A stretch of 64,000 nucleotides of DNA from Pezicula radicicola (lineage: Eukaryota; Ascomycota; Leotiomycetes; Helotiales; Dermateaceae), in contig PDUO01000017.1 in assembly GCA_003008705.1 (NCBI GenBank), forward strand, positions 943,032 through 1,007,031, given 5' to 3'. Below, piece by piece: positions 22,010 through 33,716 of this stretch. Position 1 is the stretch's first letter. Each line of letters starts with the position of its first letter. The position numbers and the translations under genes are program-made. Below the pieces are notes generated by a model. The model saw only the letters and a program-made list of their open reading frames with translations. It did not search any database and was not told the origin of the DNA.

Positions 22010-22110
22010 TGACGTGTTTACGAATTATTGGATTTCATGAATCCCTTAAGCGAGCCAAAGTGAAGTGAGTTGCTCAAGTCAGGTAAGTTGCCTAAAAGAG
22101 GTGAGTTCCA
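22010..22110. repeat. Degenerate dispersed repeat, copy A
   Basis: It shares GTGTTTA, TGGATTTCATGA and a TGCTCAAGTCA core, in the same order and spacing, with the copy at 22575-22685. A weaker relative (ACAAGTCAAGTGAGT) lies near 37510-37560. Confidence 0.45.
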
Positions 22111-22574
22111 GTGCTCTTATCTAAACGTTACGTCCTATGTAAACTGATAAATCAAGGAATGAATTCATAAAGCAGCCACATAATTATCTGTGATTGTTAT
22201 GCACATGGCTTTATGGACGGCGAGGGCATGCAGAAGTGGAAAGACGCAATAAACTGCCTAGATAATACCATGCTCTAGAGGAGTAAGCTAAGAAACAGTA
22301 CTAGGTAGGCTCGGTCGAGAAATGACTTGAGAGAAAACGTTGATGTGCATGAGACTTTGAACAAGTTGAACCACATCACTAATACTGCCCAGCCGGTACC
22401 TCTTGCTGATGAAACGAACCTTGGCTTCAAGATACTAATCCCGCTGTTTGTGCACCTTGTGTAGATGTCATTTAAGTAGCTATGTGTCTAGTCTGCTATA
22501 TATCCTCTGTCGAAAGTCCAAATTTGCCCTCAATAGATGTGATGTTTATCGCAAAGACTTGCTATAGTTTATCT

Positions 22575-22685
22575 TTGCTTGAGTGTTTATAAATCGATGG
22601 ATTTCATGATATATGGCCAATAGCGTTGAATCACCCAAGTTAAATGAGGTGCTCAAGTCAAGTAGTTTACTTAGATACTCGCTAC
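22575..22685. repeat. Degenerate dispersed repeat, copy B
   Basis: Partner of the copy at 22010-22110, in direct orientation. AT-biased divergence suggests an old element remnant. Confidence 0.45.
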
Positions 22686-22942
22686 CTCATCCATATACTT
22701 GAGCATCATGCTTACCAACCCTTAAATACCATCCCGTGGCATCCATAGGAACCAAGGCAAAAGAAAAGCGATAAATGTACCAGTATGTTGTGGGTACAGG
22801 CGGAAAATGAAAGGACAAATGAGAAAGAGCCGTTCCTGAAAAGGCTGAAAAGGAAAGACATTTAGTAATTTTACATACAGTAAAGAAAGGGAAACGTACT
22901 TGTGAGAATAATATTAAAAATTGTAGTTCAGGAACTTATTCA

Positions 22943-24027
22943 TTAAATCGTTACCCAAACCTGCGCTTTCATTGGCGCAGGATAAAAAACCACAACCATT
23001 CTAGCCAAATGCACCGTCTCCACCCGAGTACCACCATTCTTAATCTTGGAGACTCCGAAAATTTCTGCTGCTTCTCGATTCGATAGCTCTGCTACTACAA
23101 CAGGCGTCCTTTCATCGTAAACTACTAAATGGTAAGGTTTCAATCTTTTAACCTTTGATGTTGGAAAGGACATACCATTAGGAGTTATTACTTGGACCCT
23201 GTTCTCGAAGAAACTGCGAAAGAAATAGACATCCATTTCCACCTGTATCATGTAATTAGTCAATCTGTCAAATAAGAACTGGTTTTGCGGCCACCCACCT
23301 CTATACACGTCCGTTGCGCTGCAAATTTTTCAAGTGCTAAGCATGCTTTGATCCTATCCCCGAACTCTTTCTTGGTTAAAGAACAATATCCCAACACAAC
23401 CACTGATTTTCTTTTCTTTCCTGGCGTCTCTTTTCTCGAGGGAACATTTGGTGAAACTGGGGTAAGAACATTTGCTTTTGCTTTTCTTGCTGGAGTGAAG
23501 GATACTGGGGGACGTCGTGTCTGCTCAAGAAAGGGAGTGAAGGATACCGGGGGACGTCGTGTCTGCTTTGTGGGTTGTTTTGATGGTATTATTACGAGAT
23601 AATCTGTATTTGTGTCCACAACTCTTGCTACCCTCTCATCGCTGACTGATTCCTCAATTTCTTCGGCATTTGGTGTAGGTGGTAGGGGCTTCATCTTTTT
23701 TGCAACAGGTGACGACCGGGGAGAGTTCTGGGCTTTGCTTGTTGTTTGTTGTTGACTTGGTATTATTACGAGATAATCTGTATTTGTATCGACAACTGTT
23801 GCTACCCTCTCACTTCTGACTGGTTCCTCGAAATCTTCGACATCTGATGCACGTGGCGGTAATGGCAAAGTCTTCATCTTCTTTTTCACTGGTGATGACA
23901 GGGGAGAGTTCTGGATCTTGTTCGTCGTTCTCTTCTGATCTGGTATTATAACAAGATAATCTGTAGTCGTCTCGATAGATCTAAAAGGGCGTTTCTTGCT
24001 ACTTGATCTCGTCACAACAGTAGCCAT
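22943..24027 (-). CDS. Uncharacterised protein with three DYLVIIP repeats
   Basis: Two exons, 24027-23299 and 23242-22943, joined in phase (CIE to VEMDVYFF), give about 342 residues. An upstream in-frame ATG at 24126 would add 33. The N-terminal half has three copies of TDYLVIIP about 58 residues apart, each followed by a Thr/Ser-rich linker. The first two units add NSPxSSPVxKKMK and acidic residues, and TRRPPVSFTP occurs twice after the third. The C-terminal part, from KKRKSVVVLGYCSLTKKEFGDRI onward, looks globular (alpha/beta). The hydrophobic LVII core after an acidic residue resembles a SUMO-interacting motif, and the SP sites and Lys runs suggest a nuclear protein; both are inference. 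I recognise no family. Confidence 0.7.
23587..23970. repeat. In-frame tandem repeat of about 174 bases, three units
   Basis: TGGTATTATTACGAGATAAT recurs near 23585 and 23759, and with changes near 23940. These units code the DYLVIIP repeats. The two leftmost copies are the most alike, which suggests a more recent duplication. Confidence 0.75.
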
Positions 24028-24127
24028 AATCCCATGTTTTGTGGGTGTAAGAGGTGAGATCTTGGCCGTTATGTTATTTGAGAGGAGAGAAGGAAGTGAA
24101 AAGTGTTTGTTTATATCTGGAAGCATG

Positions 24128-27100
24128 TACCCCGTAATCTAGCATGTAATCTAGATCTCTGGAGCATAATGCCGAGGTTTATTAAATCTCCGGAAAAAGC
24201 AGATTTAGTGGTACGGTTGGGCTGTTTCAAATTGAGGGTCACCAATAATATCAGGCGATGCTTATTCTAATATCGCTCGCTAATCGCTAAGTTTCGCTAT
24301 ACATTTTAGCGAATATTAAGGGGAAATTTCACACATGCACTGCAGTTTCTTTTTTTGTAGGTGTATTTCCATATCTGCAGAATGTATGGTAGCTGTACCG
24401 TGATTGCTTACTAGAATATATCGACTAGCCACGGCGTATTTTGAAGTACGCTTCTAATACAATTCTTCGGCTAGTTTCTTGATGCTAAAGTCTGATAAGG
24501 AAATTAGGCTTCGGAGAGTAAAGCCGATCCAATGAAACGGAGTCAGCTTGGACGAGGTCATTGAAGCTACTTTTTACACTAATCGGAGCTCTAATTAATA
24601 GGTAACCTATAAGAGCTCAGAACAGCATAAAATCAGACTTTTTTTAGGATATGTTTCCCCTTAAACTCCAATGTGGAACTTATTCCCTTGTCAGCTTTTC
24701 CCATCATATCAAGCCAATAAGTGATATTAAGCAGCAATTTTGTATTGACCTGTAAGTTTGTTTGTGCGCAACTTCATAACTTCGAGGCCATATCGATGCT
24801 TTTGCAATTTGGGAGCTATCTAGCAATCTGCTTAACAAGGGAGGTTACACACTGAAGCTTCTTCGGTCTTCGCCGTCTGTCTCTTTTCTTGCTTTCTTAT
24901 TTCTCTGCTCTCGACATTAAAATGTCTTTTCTACTAATTCTTCTATTCTATAGTATTAACGTTTTGTTTTAAGTTTATTTACATAGTGTTCTTATCTTTA
25001 TCGCCAACAGCAATTAATAATAGTACTCAATCGAATGCATTAATGCTATCTAGTATTAAATTGGCATTAATAGTTCGGCTACAAACGAGATTTTCGTCAG
25101 ACAGGCTCTAAGTGTTGCCTTGAAATTTACCTTAAATTTAGCTTCTTCACAATTTACAAACTACCTAAATAAGTGGCATGTTAAAGGAGGAGGTAGCTCC
25201 GCCTAACATTCTTAGAGAACCTCTTATTAGATGTCAGTCTTGACGTACATACTTGCGCGACAAGCTCTTTAACACAGCCAATCTACTAGAACTTGTTCAA
25301 AAGCCAAAAAAAATTATCCTTAACCTAATGTCTTTTTAGTTGGCTATTCCAAACAATGCTAATTCCCCAAGCTTAGAAAATGTTATATATCTAATCTCGC
25401 TTAAAGCGTTAGACTTGCAAACTGATCTTGTTATGGCTTTTTTTTATCTAGTCTTAGGATAGACACAAAAGCATTGGTAGGAGAACGTACTGAAGAGATT
25501 TCTAGAGAATTAAGATTCTGCTTAGAAGAGCTTCGGTAAGCCTAAGGCTTCTATTAATAGTATTACCAGCTGTTTTCTGTCAAAACACAGTGATTTCAAA
25601 GGAGACATTTATATAGATAATGCGGTTGTTTTTTACTTCCAGAGAGAGTTCACATATAAGGAGGCCATTTGTAGGTTTATCCTAAGAATTGAAAATTAGT
25701 GAAAAATGACAACACTTCGACCTATAACAACAACTAGATTGGTCGCTAATAAAGTTAATCTAGTAAGAGTAAGTAAGACCTTAGTATTGCTATTAAGTGA
25801 CTGCGACCCTAACAAGTTGTTCTTACCACATCTTGTGTTATACTCTTACAACAACCCCTTATCTCTATGACTTTTAATTTTAGATGACTAATACAAAGAT
25901 CGTAGTACACTCAGGTAAGTTCTCAACAGCCTAGAAATAGTGCAGTGGTAGATCATCTTCTAGTCAACACACACTGACGAAGCGGTGGCTTAATGTATAG
26001 CAACTATGGGAAGCTTCTGACATCACTAACCAAAGCATAGCTACAGATCAACCAAGCTTCTATGGTAGAGCGCATGATAATTATGAGTCCATGACCAACC
26101 AAATCCCCGAAATCTCTTTTAAGTTCATGGACGTAGGATATAGGAGTTGGTATAATCAGACGACGGGGTTCTATTTCGAATAGTTTATTCGCGGCGAGGG
26201 ATATCGTTCGTTGTTAAGTGGTGTTGTGTTGTCACTTTTGTTCTGTAGTTAGATTCCCTTCCTTCCATTTCCTCTCTTTCATTTCACCCTGCCATGTTAA
26301 CTGTAAGACAACACGTGCCCTAGCCAAAAGGACGCTAACAATTCATATGCCATCTCCATTATGCTATAAGAAGTTAAATAATGAATTCCAAATCAAAGGT
26401 GTTTGTCCGGCAAATGGAGTAGGGAGAATCCAACCTACTTGGTAAATAAATAATGTTGCCCGGGCTCGGCGATTGGCTGCCTTTTTGCAGTCTTGGACTT
26501 TTGTTATTTTACTTATTTTTGGGAATTTTCAACACCTGTTGTTGATTGATTTTGGTAGTTACTTGCTTTGATATGAGTTTTTTTCTACATTTTCTTTTTG
26601 GGAAAGCTCATGGTTTTGCTCTTGTTGATGCATTAAGCGAGGGAATTAATATTAGCTTTTACTGTGGTCAGTTATATCTTGACGATCCCTACACAATCAT
26701 TGAGCTAATGATACTTATATAACAGCATTTTACTACGGAGTACTTCAAGCCATACCAAGCACAGAGCTTGGCTTGATGATCTTGAAGACTCTGGAGTAAT
26801 GGCACAGATCACGTGCTGCCATTTTATGACTAACCTTAAGCGAGAGAAGACTTGACATAATTTTAAGTTTCAAACAACAATATGGGGCCAGCCTGCGGTC
26901 GCCAGACTCTCGGGAATTAAGACAAATTAGTGCCCATTATAATGCCCATATATTCAATTTCAGAGCCTTAGTCAGTATTGCCTTGGCATCCTTCAATAAC
27001 ACAATAGGACGCGTAGAATAACGCGTCTGTGAACACGAAAAACACACGGCTTACGTAAATTCCTGTGCTTTTCTTGCCAATATTTTACTAGGATTGTGCC

Positions 27101-27252
27101 AAGAATAGGACATTGTATCCTCCTAAAATTTTCTATCTCGCCTAGCGGTAATACTCTTTCAAACTAAGATTAAATTAATTCCACGCCGCCAATCCCATGA
27201 AATAAGGAAAATGAAACAAAGGAAATAAAGAACAAGAAAAAGAAAGACCCAA
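24128..27252. other. AT-rich gene desert, about 3.1 kb
   Basis: No frame of useful length on either strand, with many stop codons and TA/TT-rich text. This is what a transposon eroded by repeat-induced point mutation looks like, but I could not recognise any transposase or reverse transcriptase motif. A short palindromic stretch (GAGCTC...GGTAACC...GAGCTC) lies near 24588-24620. Confidence 0.5.
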
Positions 27253-30200
27253 TTAAATTTCAACAGCCCAGCCATCTTCAGCAGGAATACCCATCCCCTC
27301 AGAACCAGCCAGAACCTTCTCAACCCTATGATTTTCTAGCGTAGCATACTTTAACCTTCCTTCAAACCATTTGATATCCTCTTCACACATCCCATGCTCC
27401 ATCTTAACAAGATCACTATAATTGACATACCCCATATCCTTAGCCCTCTTATCTCTAAAGACATCCCATTTAATCGTATCTCTCAAAGTCCTCGCTTCTT
27501 CCTTCCACCCTTCAATCGTAGTCGCCATCTCGGGATTTTTGGTGACATATATTACCTGTCTATCTTCTTCAGAGAGACCTCTATTGAGGAATCCGAAGTG
27601 TACGACTTCGAAGCGTCGGAAGTCATCGAAACCTGCTTCTGTGGCTTTTGTTTCTTTATAATTGTCCCACATGTACATCTGAGCAAGCGATAGTGCTTCT
27701 GCACGCCACAATTCTTCATTCTTGCGTATTTGGCTTGCTTGTCTCTCTTTTGCTATGACGGCTGCAGTTTTGGGAGGTTGTATATTGAGGGATTGTCGAC
27801 CCCAGGATGCTGGAGATTTGGTGACAGACCTTGGTCTGGAGTTTGTTCCTGTACTGGGACCTTGTTGGATATTGGCTTGAGGCGGCTGGGGTCCCTTCTC
27901 GGCTACGCAGACTTTTGTTAACGCAGTCTCGACGTCATCCGCGTTCTTCGCTGTAACGCCATAAGCGGTCAACTTCGCGATTTCGTCAGGCTTGAAGCCC
28001 AACGAAAGCCATAGAGCTTCAAGCAATTGAGGATCATCTTGACTAGAACGCTTTCTTTTGTTGGAGGTCTGGGTGTTTTGACATGTTATTGTCGGTGTTG
28101 GATTATGGCCTGCATCGGTACTTTGTGGAATTGAAGCTCTAGTGTTTTGACCAGAAGGCCCGCCGGCTGGACCTGGAGTGCCCTGTATGCCATATAATGC
28201 TGCAGGATCGGGAAGCGGAGGTCCACCTGGCCCTTTCAATACTTCTGGAGGGGTTGGGGTTATCTCTGAGGTTGATGTTTGATTAGGAGGTTGTTGTGTT
28301 CCTGAAGTGCTTGCTACTCTCCCTCCCACCCCCTGGCCCGTTTTTTGCTTCTTAGTAGTGGGACCTTGCTGAGTATTGTCAGCGGATCCTTGATTTTGCG
28401 AATTGATGTTATTTGTTTTCTCACCATTTGGCCTAGGCCGCTTATTTCCATTTTGAACCATCATCATTGTCGGTCCTCGGCCATTTTGGTTACTTGATGG
28501 CTGAGGTTCCAACGTGGCATCCAACTCGGCTAAAAGACGTTGACGCTTTTGATCAGTTGGGTCCCTCATGGTAGACGCTTGACTCTGTTCATCAAGAAGT
28601 TGCGCTGCGGCATCGCTACCTTCTTCGTGATCGCTAGTATCAGTATTTCTTTCAGCCGGGTGTGGGAGTTGCCTTAAAATACTTTGAGCCCTCTGTATCG
28701 TATCTACCGACGCCACATCAGCATCAAGGCTGGCTTTCCTCTCAGCTGGAGGTTCGCCAACTGGTTTATGGGGTCTTGTGGGTGAGAATTGATTGTGCTT
28801 GGGCGAAGCGAGCACACGTGGGGCTCTGCTTGAGGTGTCGGAAATCCGTTCCCATGGTCCTGGCTGTGTAATTCTAGGGCTCAGTCGAGAAGGAGTGTCT
28901 CTCACGATGTTCTGGATATGCTCCCTCTCATTATCAAGACCTGATAAGATTCCCGTAGCCCGCAAAGCTTCTTCCTCCTGAACATCCTGACTGCGTTGTC
29001 GCTTAGGAGGATGCTGTTGATGGACATTCCCTTGATTACCTAGCAATACATAACTACTTAGCTCTTCAAGAAGATGAGGAAAACAAGAGGAAATAGAGAA
29101 TATTGAAATACAAGCAATCGAAGCATTTATTCAGAAGACATACCAGAATTCGCATGGACACCTGGCTCACCCTCTCCCCTCGTCCCGGAGGAACTAGGAT
29201 CATCAGTTGCAGCAGCAGCCTCAAGTTGAATTTTCATCATCTCAGTCGCATGCTCCCTTAGCTCCCTCTCTTTCCTCGCCCCCTCTCTCCAAATCTCCCA
29301 CTCTTCACTAAGCTTTTCATCATACGTGGCCACCTTCTCCAATTTCTCCTGGATAATCTCCTTCCATACATCCCCCGTCTTGCGTGCCACGTACTTGAAT
29401 TGCTCAGGATAATCTCTTCTGATAACGTCCCATTTGGGTTCCCGGCTGTCGTACAAATCAGAATCCGAGCCCATGCCGTAGTTGCGTCCCTGACAGCCCC
29501 ACCAAAAAACGATGCTGCCACCCGGGCATTCAATCACTGCAAATGCGGGTAATGGGCCTGCAACTTGACCACGCCTAACTTCCTGTCCATTCACTATGAT
29601 GGTACGCCCGTCAAGGTTGGTGATGAAGTAGCCGTAGTGGTAGTAGTCATCTCTGGTTAGTTCCAGGTTCCAAAAAGCATTATTATCTATGAGGTCTTCT
29701 CGAAACGGCTCAAGACCTTGATCGAATTCAGCTTGATCTTGATGGTCCATGCAGCGACGATCTGTACGGTTGCATTGTTGGCGAAGGGCGAGTTGTCCGG
29801 GAGGGATATACCAGGGATTTTGGGGATCATTGACGATTTGAGGATTGACGCTGAGTTGGATAGTCGGACCAGGCACTGGTCCACCCTTGGTTCCTTCCAT
29901 GCATTTCACGATAGGAGGACTGGGCACTTCGTCTGATGGGTCGATGATTTTCTTTACACGACGAATATCAAGTGGAAACTCCGGGCTTAGCGCTGTAGCA
30001 GCCTTTACATCCCGATATTCTCTAAACATACTTCCAACAAGCTCGGTCCGGGAATCTACGCCCAACTCTGGTCGGTCTCCTACTGGCACAGTAGGTACGT
30101 TGAATATCTTTCCCGGGACACCATCCCAACCCCTCACCTTGATTTTAGTTTCAGGCTTGCCTTTCTCCTTGTAAGCGTATTTTACGACGTAGCTCAGCAC

Positions 30201-32010
30201 CTATATTTCCATGTTAGCGATATCCCATATCCCTTCACACTTGCGTACTACTCACCTGATGAGGACAACCGGTACAATCCTTGCCACCATTCACGTCGCA
30301 AACTCTAGGGTCATAATAATCGTTCGAATCGAGCACAATCTCAGGCTTTGTCTCACCTCCACGCAAAGGCATCCAAACGCTGTTGGCAATATCATCGAAC
30401 TTATCGTAATCGTCAGGGACATGGTCAGGTATAAACCAATCATCCATATCCTTCCAAGCGCGGAATCCTCCTGATTGTTCTTGCTCATCATCCATATCTA
30501 GCAAATAATCATCGTCTCGGACGGTGGCGGTGTTATTATCTTGGATTTCATCAGCACCTCCCATTTCAGTGTCCTCACCTCCGCTTTTCTCTTCGTCATT
30601 AATAGTCTCCTGGATGCCAAGTTGTGGGTGGTAACGGTGTTGATGTCCATGCCGATGGCCTCCAGCAAAGTGCTCTAACTTCTGCTGCTTATTCGTACTG
30701 TCGTCATAACCTCCCTGTCGAGAAAGAGCTGCAAAAATGCTCTGATCATGCTCCGAAGTCCCTGGCTGGGTAGCTAGTTGTGTATTCTGTTCCTCTTTTT
30801 GTTCTTCACTCCCAACCTCGGCAACAACACTAGCACTATCGGCAGGCTTTGGGTAACTGATTATTAAATCCCCTGCAGCCCTCCTTTGAATGGGCGAACT
30901 TGGTCGGTTCAGAGAAAAAGCAGTCCTCCTGTTCTTCGCCTGCTTATCTTGTTTCTGGAGCAATCTCTTCCCAACCCAAGCTGAATTGACCCTTCCCTCA
31001 ATATAGTAGTTATTCCACAAATCCCAAGCCCTCTTCCATGCCTTCCAAATGTTCTCTCCATTCCCCCCTGGAACCGGACCTGTGCCTACCGTGAGACTGG
31101 GTACTGTCTCCCATCCTGGATCGAGATATGCGTTTCCGCTCCCGCCTCCTTGTGTACCTTCATGTGGAACAGATGAGCGTGGGCCAGTGCCGGTCAGGAA
31201 CTCATATAATTTTACGATAGTGTCAGGAGTCAGATTGTCCGCAAACGGCGAGGGGATATTGATGCCAGGAATCCGAATTGGTTGGACTGGCTTAGTGATG
31301 AGATGTGACGAGAGTGTGCTCAAGTCCCAACGATTCACGACTGCCTTTGCAAATTGCTGTGGCGGCGCGCCCCAGCCTCCACGGGCAGAGAAGCTGGCAG
31401 TAGATGGCTTTGGTAAGGGAGTAGTACGCGGTGCTTGTGGCGGAACCTGTGTTGTCGTAGTGGGAGTGCGATTTGAAGCGGATGTTGAAGTGTTGTGTTG
31501 AGAGCCAGAACTGGGGGTTTTGATGTTTGAATTAATGGATCTAGGAGGTTTTGTGGGTGCAGGCCTAGATTGATTATTGGGTCTAGCATGCGTATGGCCT
31601 GATGGGATACTGGATACATTAGATCCAGCCGCAATGGACTTTGTCGAGTTTGCGTCCTTTTTTCTCGCAGCACCACCGCTATTGTTTATAGCGGACGTTA
31701 TACCTCTGGGTCTTCCACTAGCGTCTGTTTTGCTGCCACCTGTGAAAAGGGATCCTGTTGTTCCTCCACCACTGGTATTTGTCTTGAACCCTCCTCCAGA
31801 ACTGGATTTTGCTGGCGGCTTGCTCGTAGTCTTGTTCTTAGCGGCCTTAGCTGCTATGTAAGCTGCCTTCCGCTGTTCCGCTATGGCATACTGGTCGTCT
31901 GAAAATTTCTTCCGCTCTTCGACATTCCGCAATGGTATTTGCCTAAGATTCTCTTCGAAATCCTCCGCTAGGAAGTCTTCGACTTCGAGCTCTGCATCTT
32001 TGGGCGGCAT
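27253..32010 (-). CDS. 1,532-residue uncharacterised protein with C-terminal internal repeat
   Basis: Three exons, 32010-30256, 30200-29144 and 29039-27253, with both junctions in phase; three neighbouring open frames are therefore one gene. Layout: the N-terminus MPPKDAELEVEDFLAEDFEENL; a long Ser/Thr/Pro/Gly-rich region to about residue 200; a folded segment (GWGAPPQQFAK to QKQ) about 210-390; and an acidic linker. A conserved-looking core runs about 540-900, beginning GFRAWKDMDDWF and including CDVNGGKDCTGCPH, many Trp/Tyr and the segment FFWNLELTRDDYY-like to FWWGCQGRNYG. A second disordered stretch follows, then a possible UBA-like segment about 1270-1320 (LWLSLGFKPDEIAKL), and two related Trp-rich helical repeats about 1380-1440 and 1455-1510. 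The function is unknown. Confidence 0.78.
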
Positions 32011-32777
32011 TTTGCTGCTGAAACCCTCCTTTTAACTTTCTGGGGCTTATGAAGGTGACAAGTTTGAAGAGAGGGTATGAACAAGAGTGCGTGTGCTCTC
32101 ATTCACGAGAATCGGTGATCTGTATGTAGCGAAGTGACTAAGTTGAGCAGGAAACTTTGATTGTTGAAAATACAAATTACGATAATCTCAACAATGATGG
32201 CAGATGGAAAATAGAAGCTTAACAACTTGGGGGGGAGGGGGAAGGAAACTACCTCGACCATTGTTTATGGACAGGAATTAATGGCGACGTACTGAGGAAT
32301 GAGAGTGTGTGACATTGAGATTAATGTACGTGCCAGCTTTTACTATTGCATATCTCGTCCTAATCCTCAAGAGATCACGCACCTTCTGAACTCTACTGTT
32401 TTAAGCTCTTGTGTTTATTCTCCCAAATCGAACATGATATTACATGACAACGGAATGCAATGCAAGACACAATAAATGCAATGCCATTCACGCAACTAGG
32501 CCCACTGCCATGCCCTCTTGATCACTAACCGAGTAACCCCTTGCAATGCCGGAAAATATTCGTCAACATCAAGTTCTCGTGAAGTAGACGAAATGCTATT
32601 GTTTGCATAACAAAGCATGCACCGCATCCTAGGCTCGTAGCTTTGGCCTTCTGGTACACCCAGATGGTGTCCAATCCTCAATCTTGAGTTCGTCCGCTGA
32701 AGGCGCTGTTTTGGGAATTATCGGTGGCATTTGATAGTATGATAGTTCGAGTAACGGATAAATTCGTCGAACCTGGC
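32011..32777. other. Intergenic
   Basis: Promoter side of the 1,532-residue protein gene and 3' side of the bZIP gene, with a G-rich run near 32228-32242. No gene seen; the small minus frame at 32496-32681 has no recognisable content. Confidence 0.45.
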
Positions 32778-33716
32778 TCAATCATGGTTATATCCAATAT
32801 TGCCTCCTGTATATCGGTCCATGATATTGAAGACAAGCTGATTATCAACCTCACAGTCCATATCAGGCAGGCATCCCAGTTCAGCCCGCACAGTGCTTGG
32901 ATCTCCGCCAGCCATCGTCGTAATCATGTCGGTTGCATAAAGACAGCTATTTACGTTCGTTGATGATGTTGTTGTTGTTGTTGTTGTGGTGGTGGGTATA
33001 TAGACGGATGATTGTTGCGTCTGGTTGTGGTGCTGTAAATGCTGCTGCACTGGATTGTTATATGAAGTATGTGGTTGATAATTAAGATCGAAGTCGAATT
33101 GAGGAGGCTGGGTATGTCTGCCAGTTGAAGGGCTTGGGTTACGAGCCAACGCAACTGGACCCAGGCCTGGTTGAAGACGTGGAAGAGAGCGAGACGAGTT
33201 GTGACCGATATTCACACTGCCGGTTCGACTTGAGGTGCTGCTAGGCGTCATGAATTGATGTGCCCCTGCATGATCTTTGCTGGATGTCCGCTGGTTGTCC
33301 CAGAGAGATTGCGCCGTACTGACACTTGCTGAACTGCTCCGGCTCAGTCCTCTCGCTATATTCAATCCACCATCAGCGACAACACTCCTGCGCATATTCA
33401 AGAGCTCCTCCAAATTCTGTACCGCACCACTGTTGCCCCCATATTGACCTGTGATTACTGAATCGGTCGATTGCAAGTATGCCTCGATGATATCTTGTCC
33501 AATGCCATGCTGAGCCAACAATGACCTCAATTTCTTATTTTCATCTGCGACCCTTCTTGCAGCCGTCTGTATCTCCGCCGAAGCTTCTATGCCTTGTAAT
33601 TCGCATTGTCGCAATCGGGCTTCGAGTTCTTGCAGGTATTCTTTCCGCCGGGCTCTCGATCGTCTCTGGTTGTCGCGAATGCGCGCGAGGTTCGCCTTTT
33701 CCTGAGCACTCGACAT
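32778..33716 (-). CDS. bZIP transcription factor
   Basis: One exon, 312 residues from MSSAQEKANLARIRDNQRRS; an ATG ten codons upstream is possible. The basic region is NLARIRDNQRRSRARRKEYL (the N-x7-R/K pattern), followed by a leucine zipper with heptad spacing through LEARLRQCELQG to ENKKLRSLLAQHG. The C-terminus holds the module usual in this fungal bZIP group: SCLYATDMITTMAGGD, then LGCLPDMDCEVDNQLVF and MDRYTGG. A poly-Thr stretch before this module is coded by a TTG/GTG triplet tract. Nuclear DNA-binding regulator; the target genes are not visible from sequence. The gene is intact. Confidence 0.9.
   Translation of the reverse strand: MSSAQEKANLARIRDNQRRSRARRKEYLQELEARLRQCELQGIEASAEIQTAARRVADENKKLRSLLAQHGIGQDIIEAYLQSTDSVITGQYGGNSGAVQNLEELLNMRRSVVADGGLNIARGLSRSSSASVSTAQSLWDNQRTSSKDHAGAHQFMTPSSTSSRTGSVNIGHNSSRSLPRLQPGLGPVALARNPSPSTGRHTQPPQFDFDLNYQPHTSYNNPVQQHLQHHNQTQQSSVYIPTTTTTTTTTSSTNVNSCLYATDMITTMAGGDPSTVRAELGCLPDMDCEVDNQLVFNIMDRYTGGNIGYNHD
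32961..32996. repeat. Triplet microsatellite (TTG)n/(GTG)n inside the bZIP gene
   Basis: GATGATGTTG followed by repeated TTG and then GTG units; it codes the poly-Thr run on the minus strand. Confidence 0.8.

Larger units (their letters stand above)
20922..22942. other. Intergenic, about 2 kb
   Basis: No convincing gene. Small frames at 21180-21675 overlap on both strands and look random. It contains two degenerate copies of a dispersed repeat (see the entries at 22010 and 22575). Confidence 0.5.
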
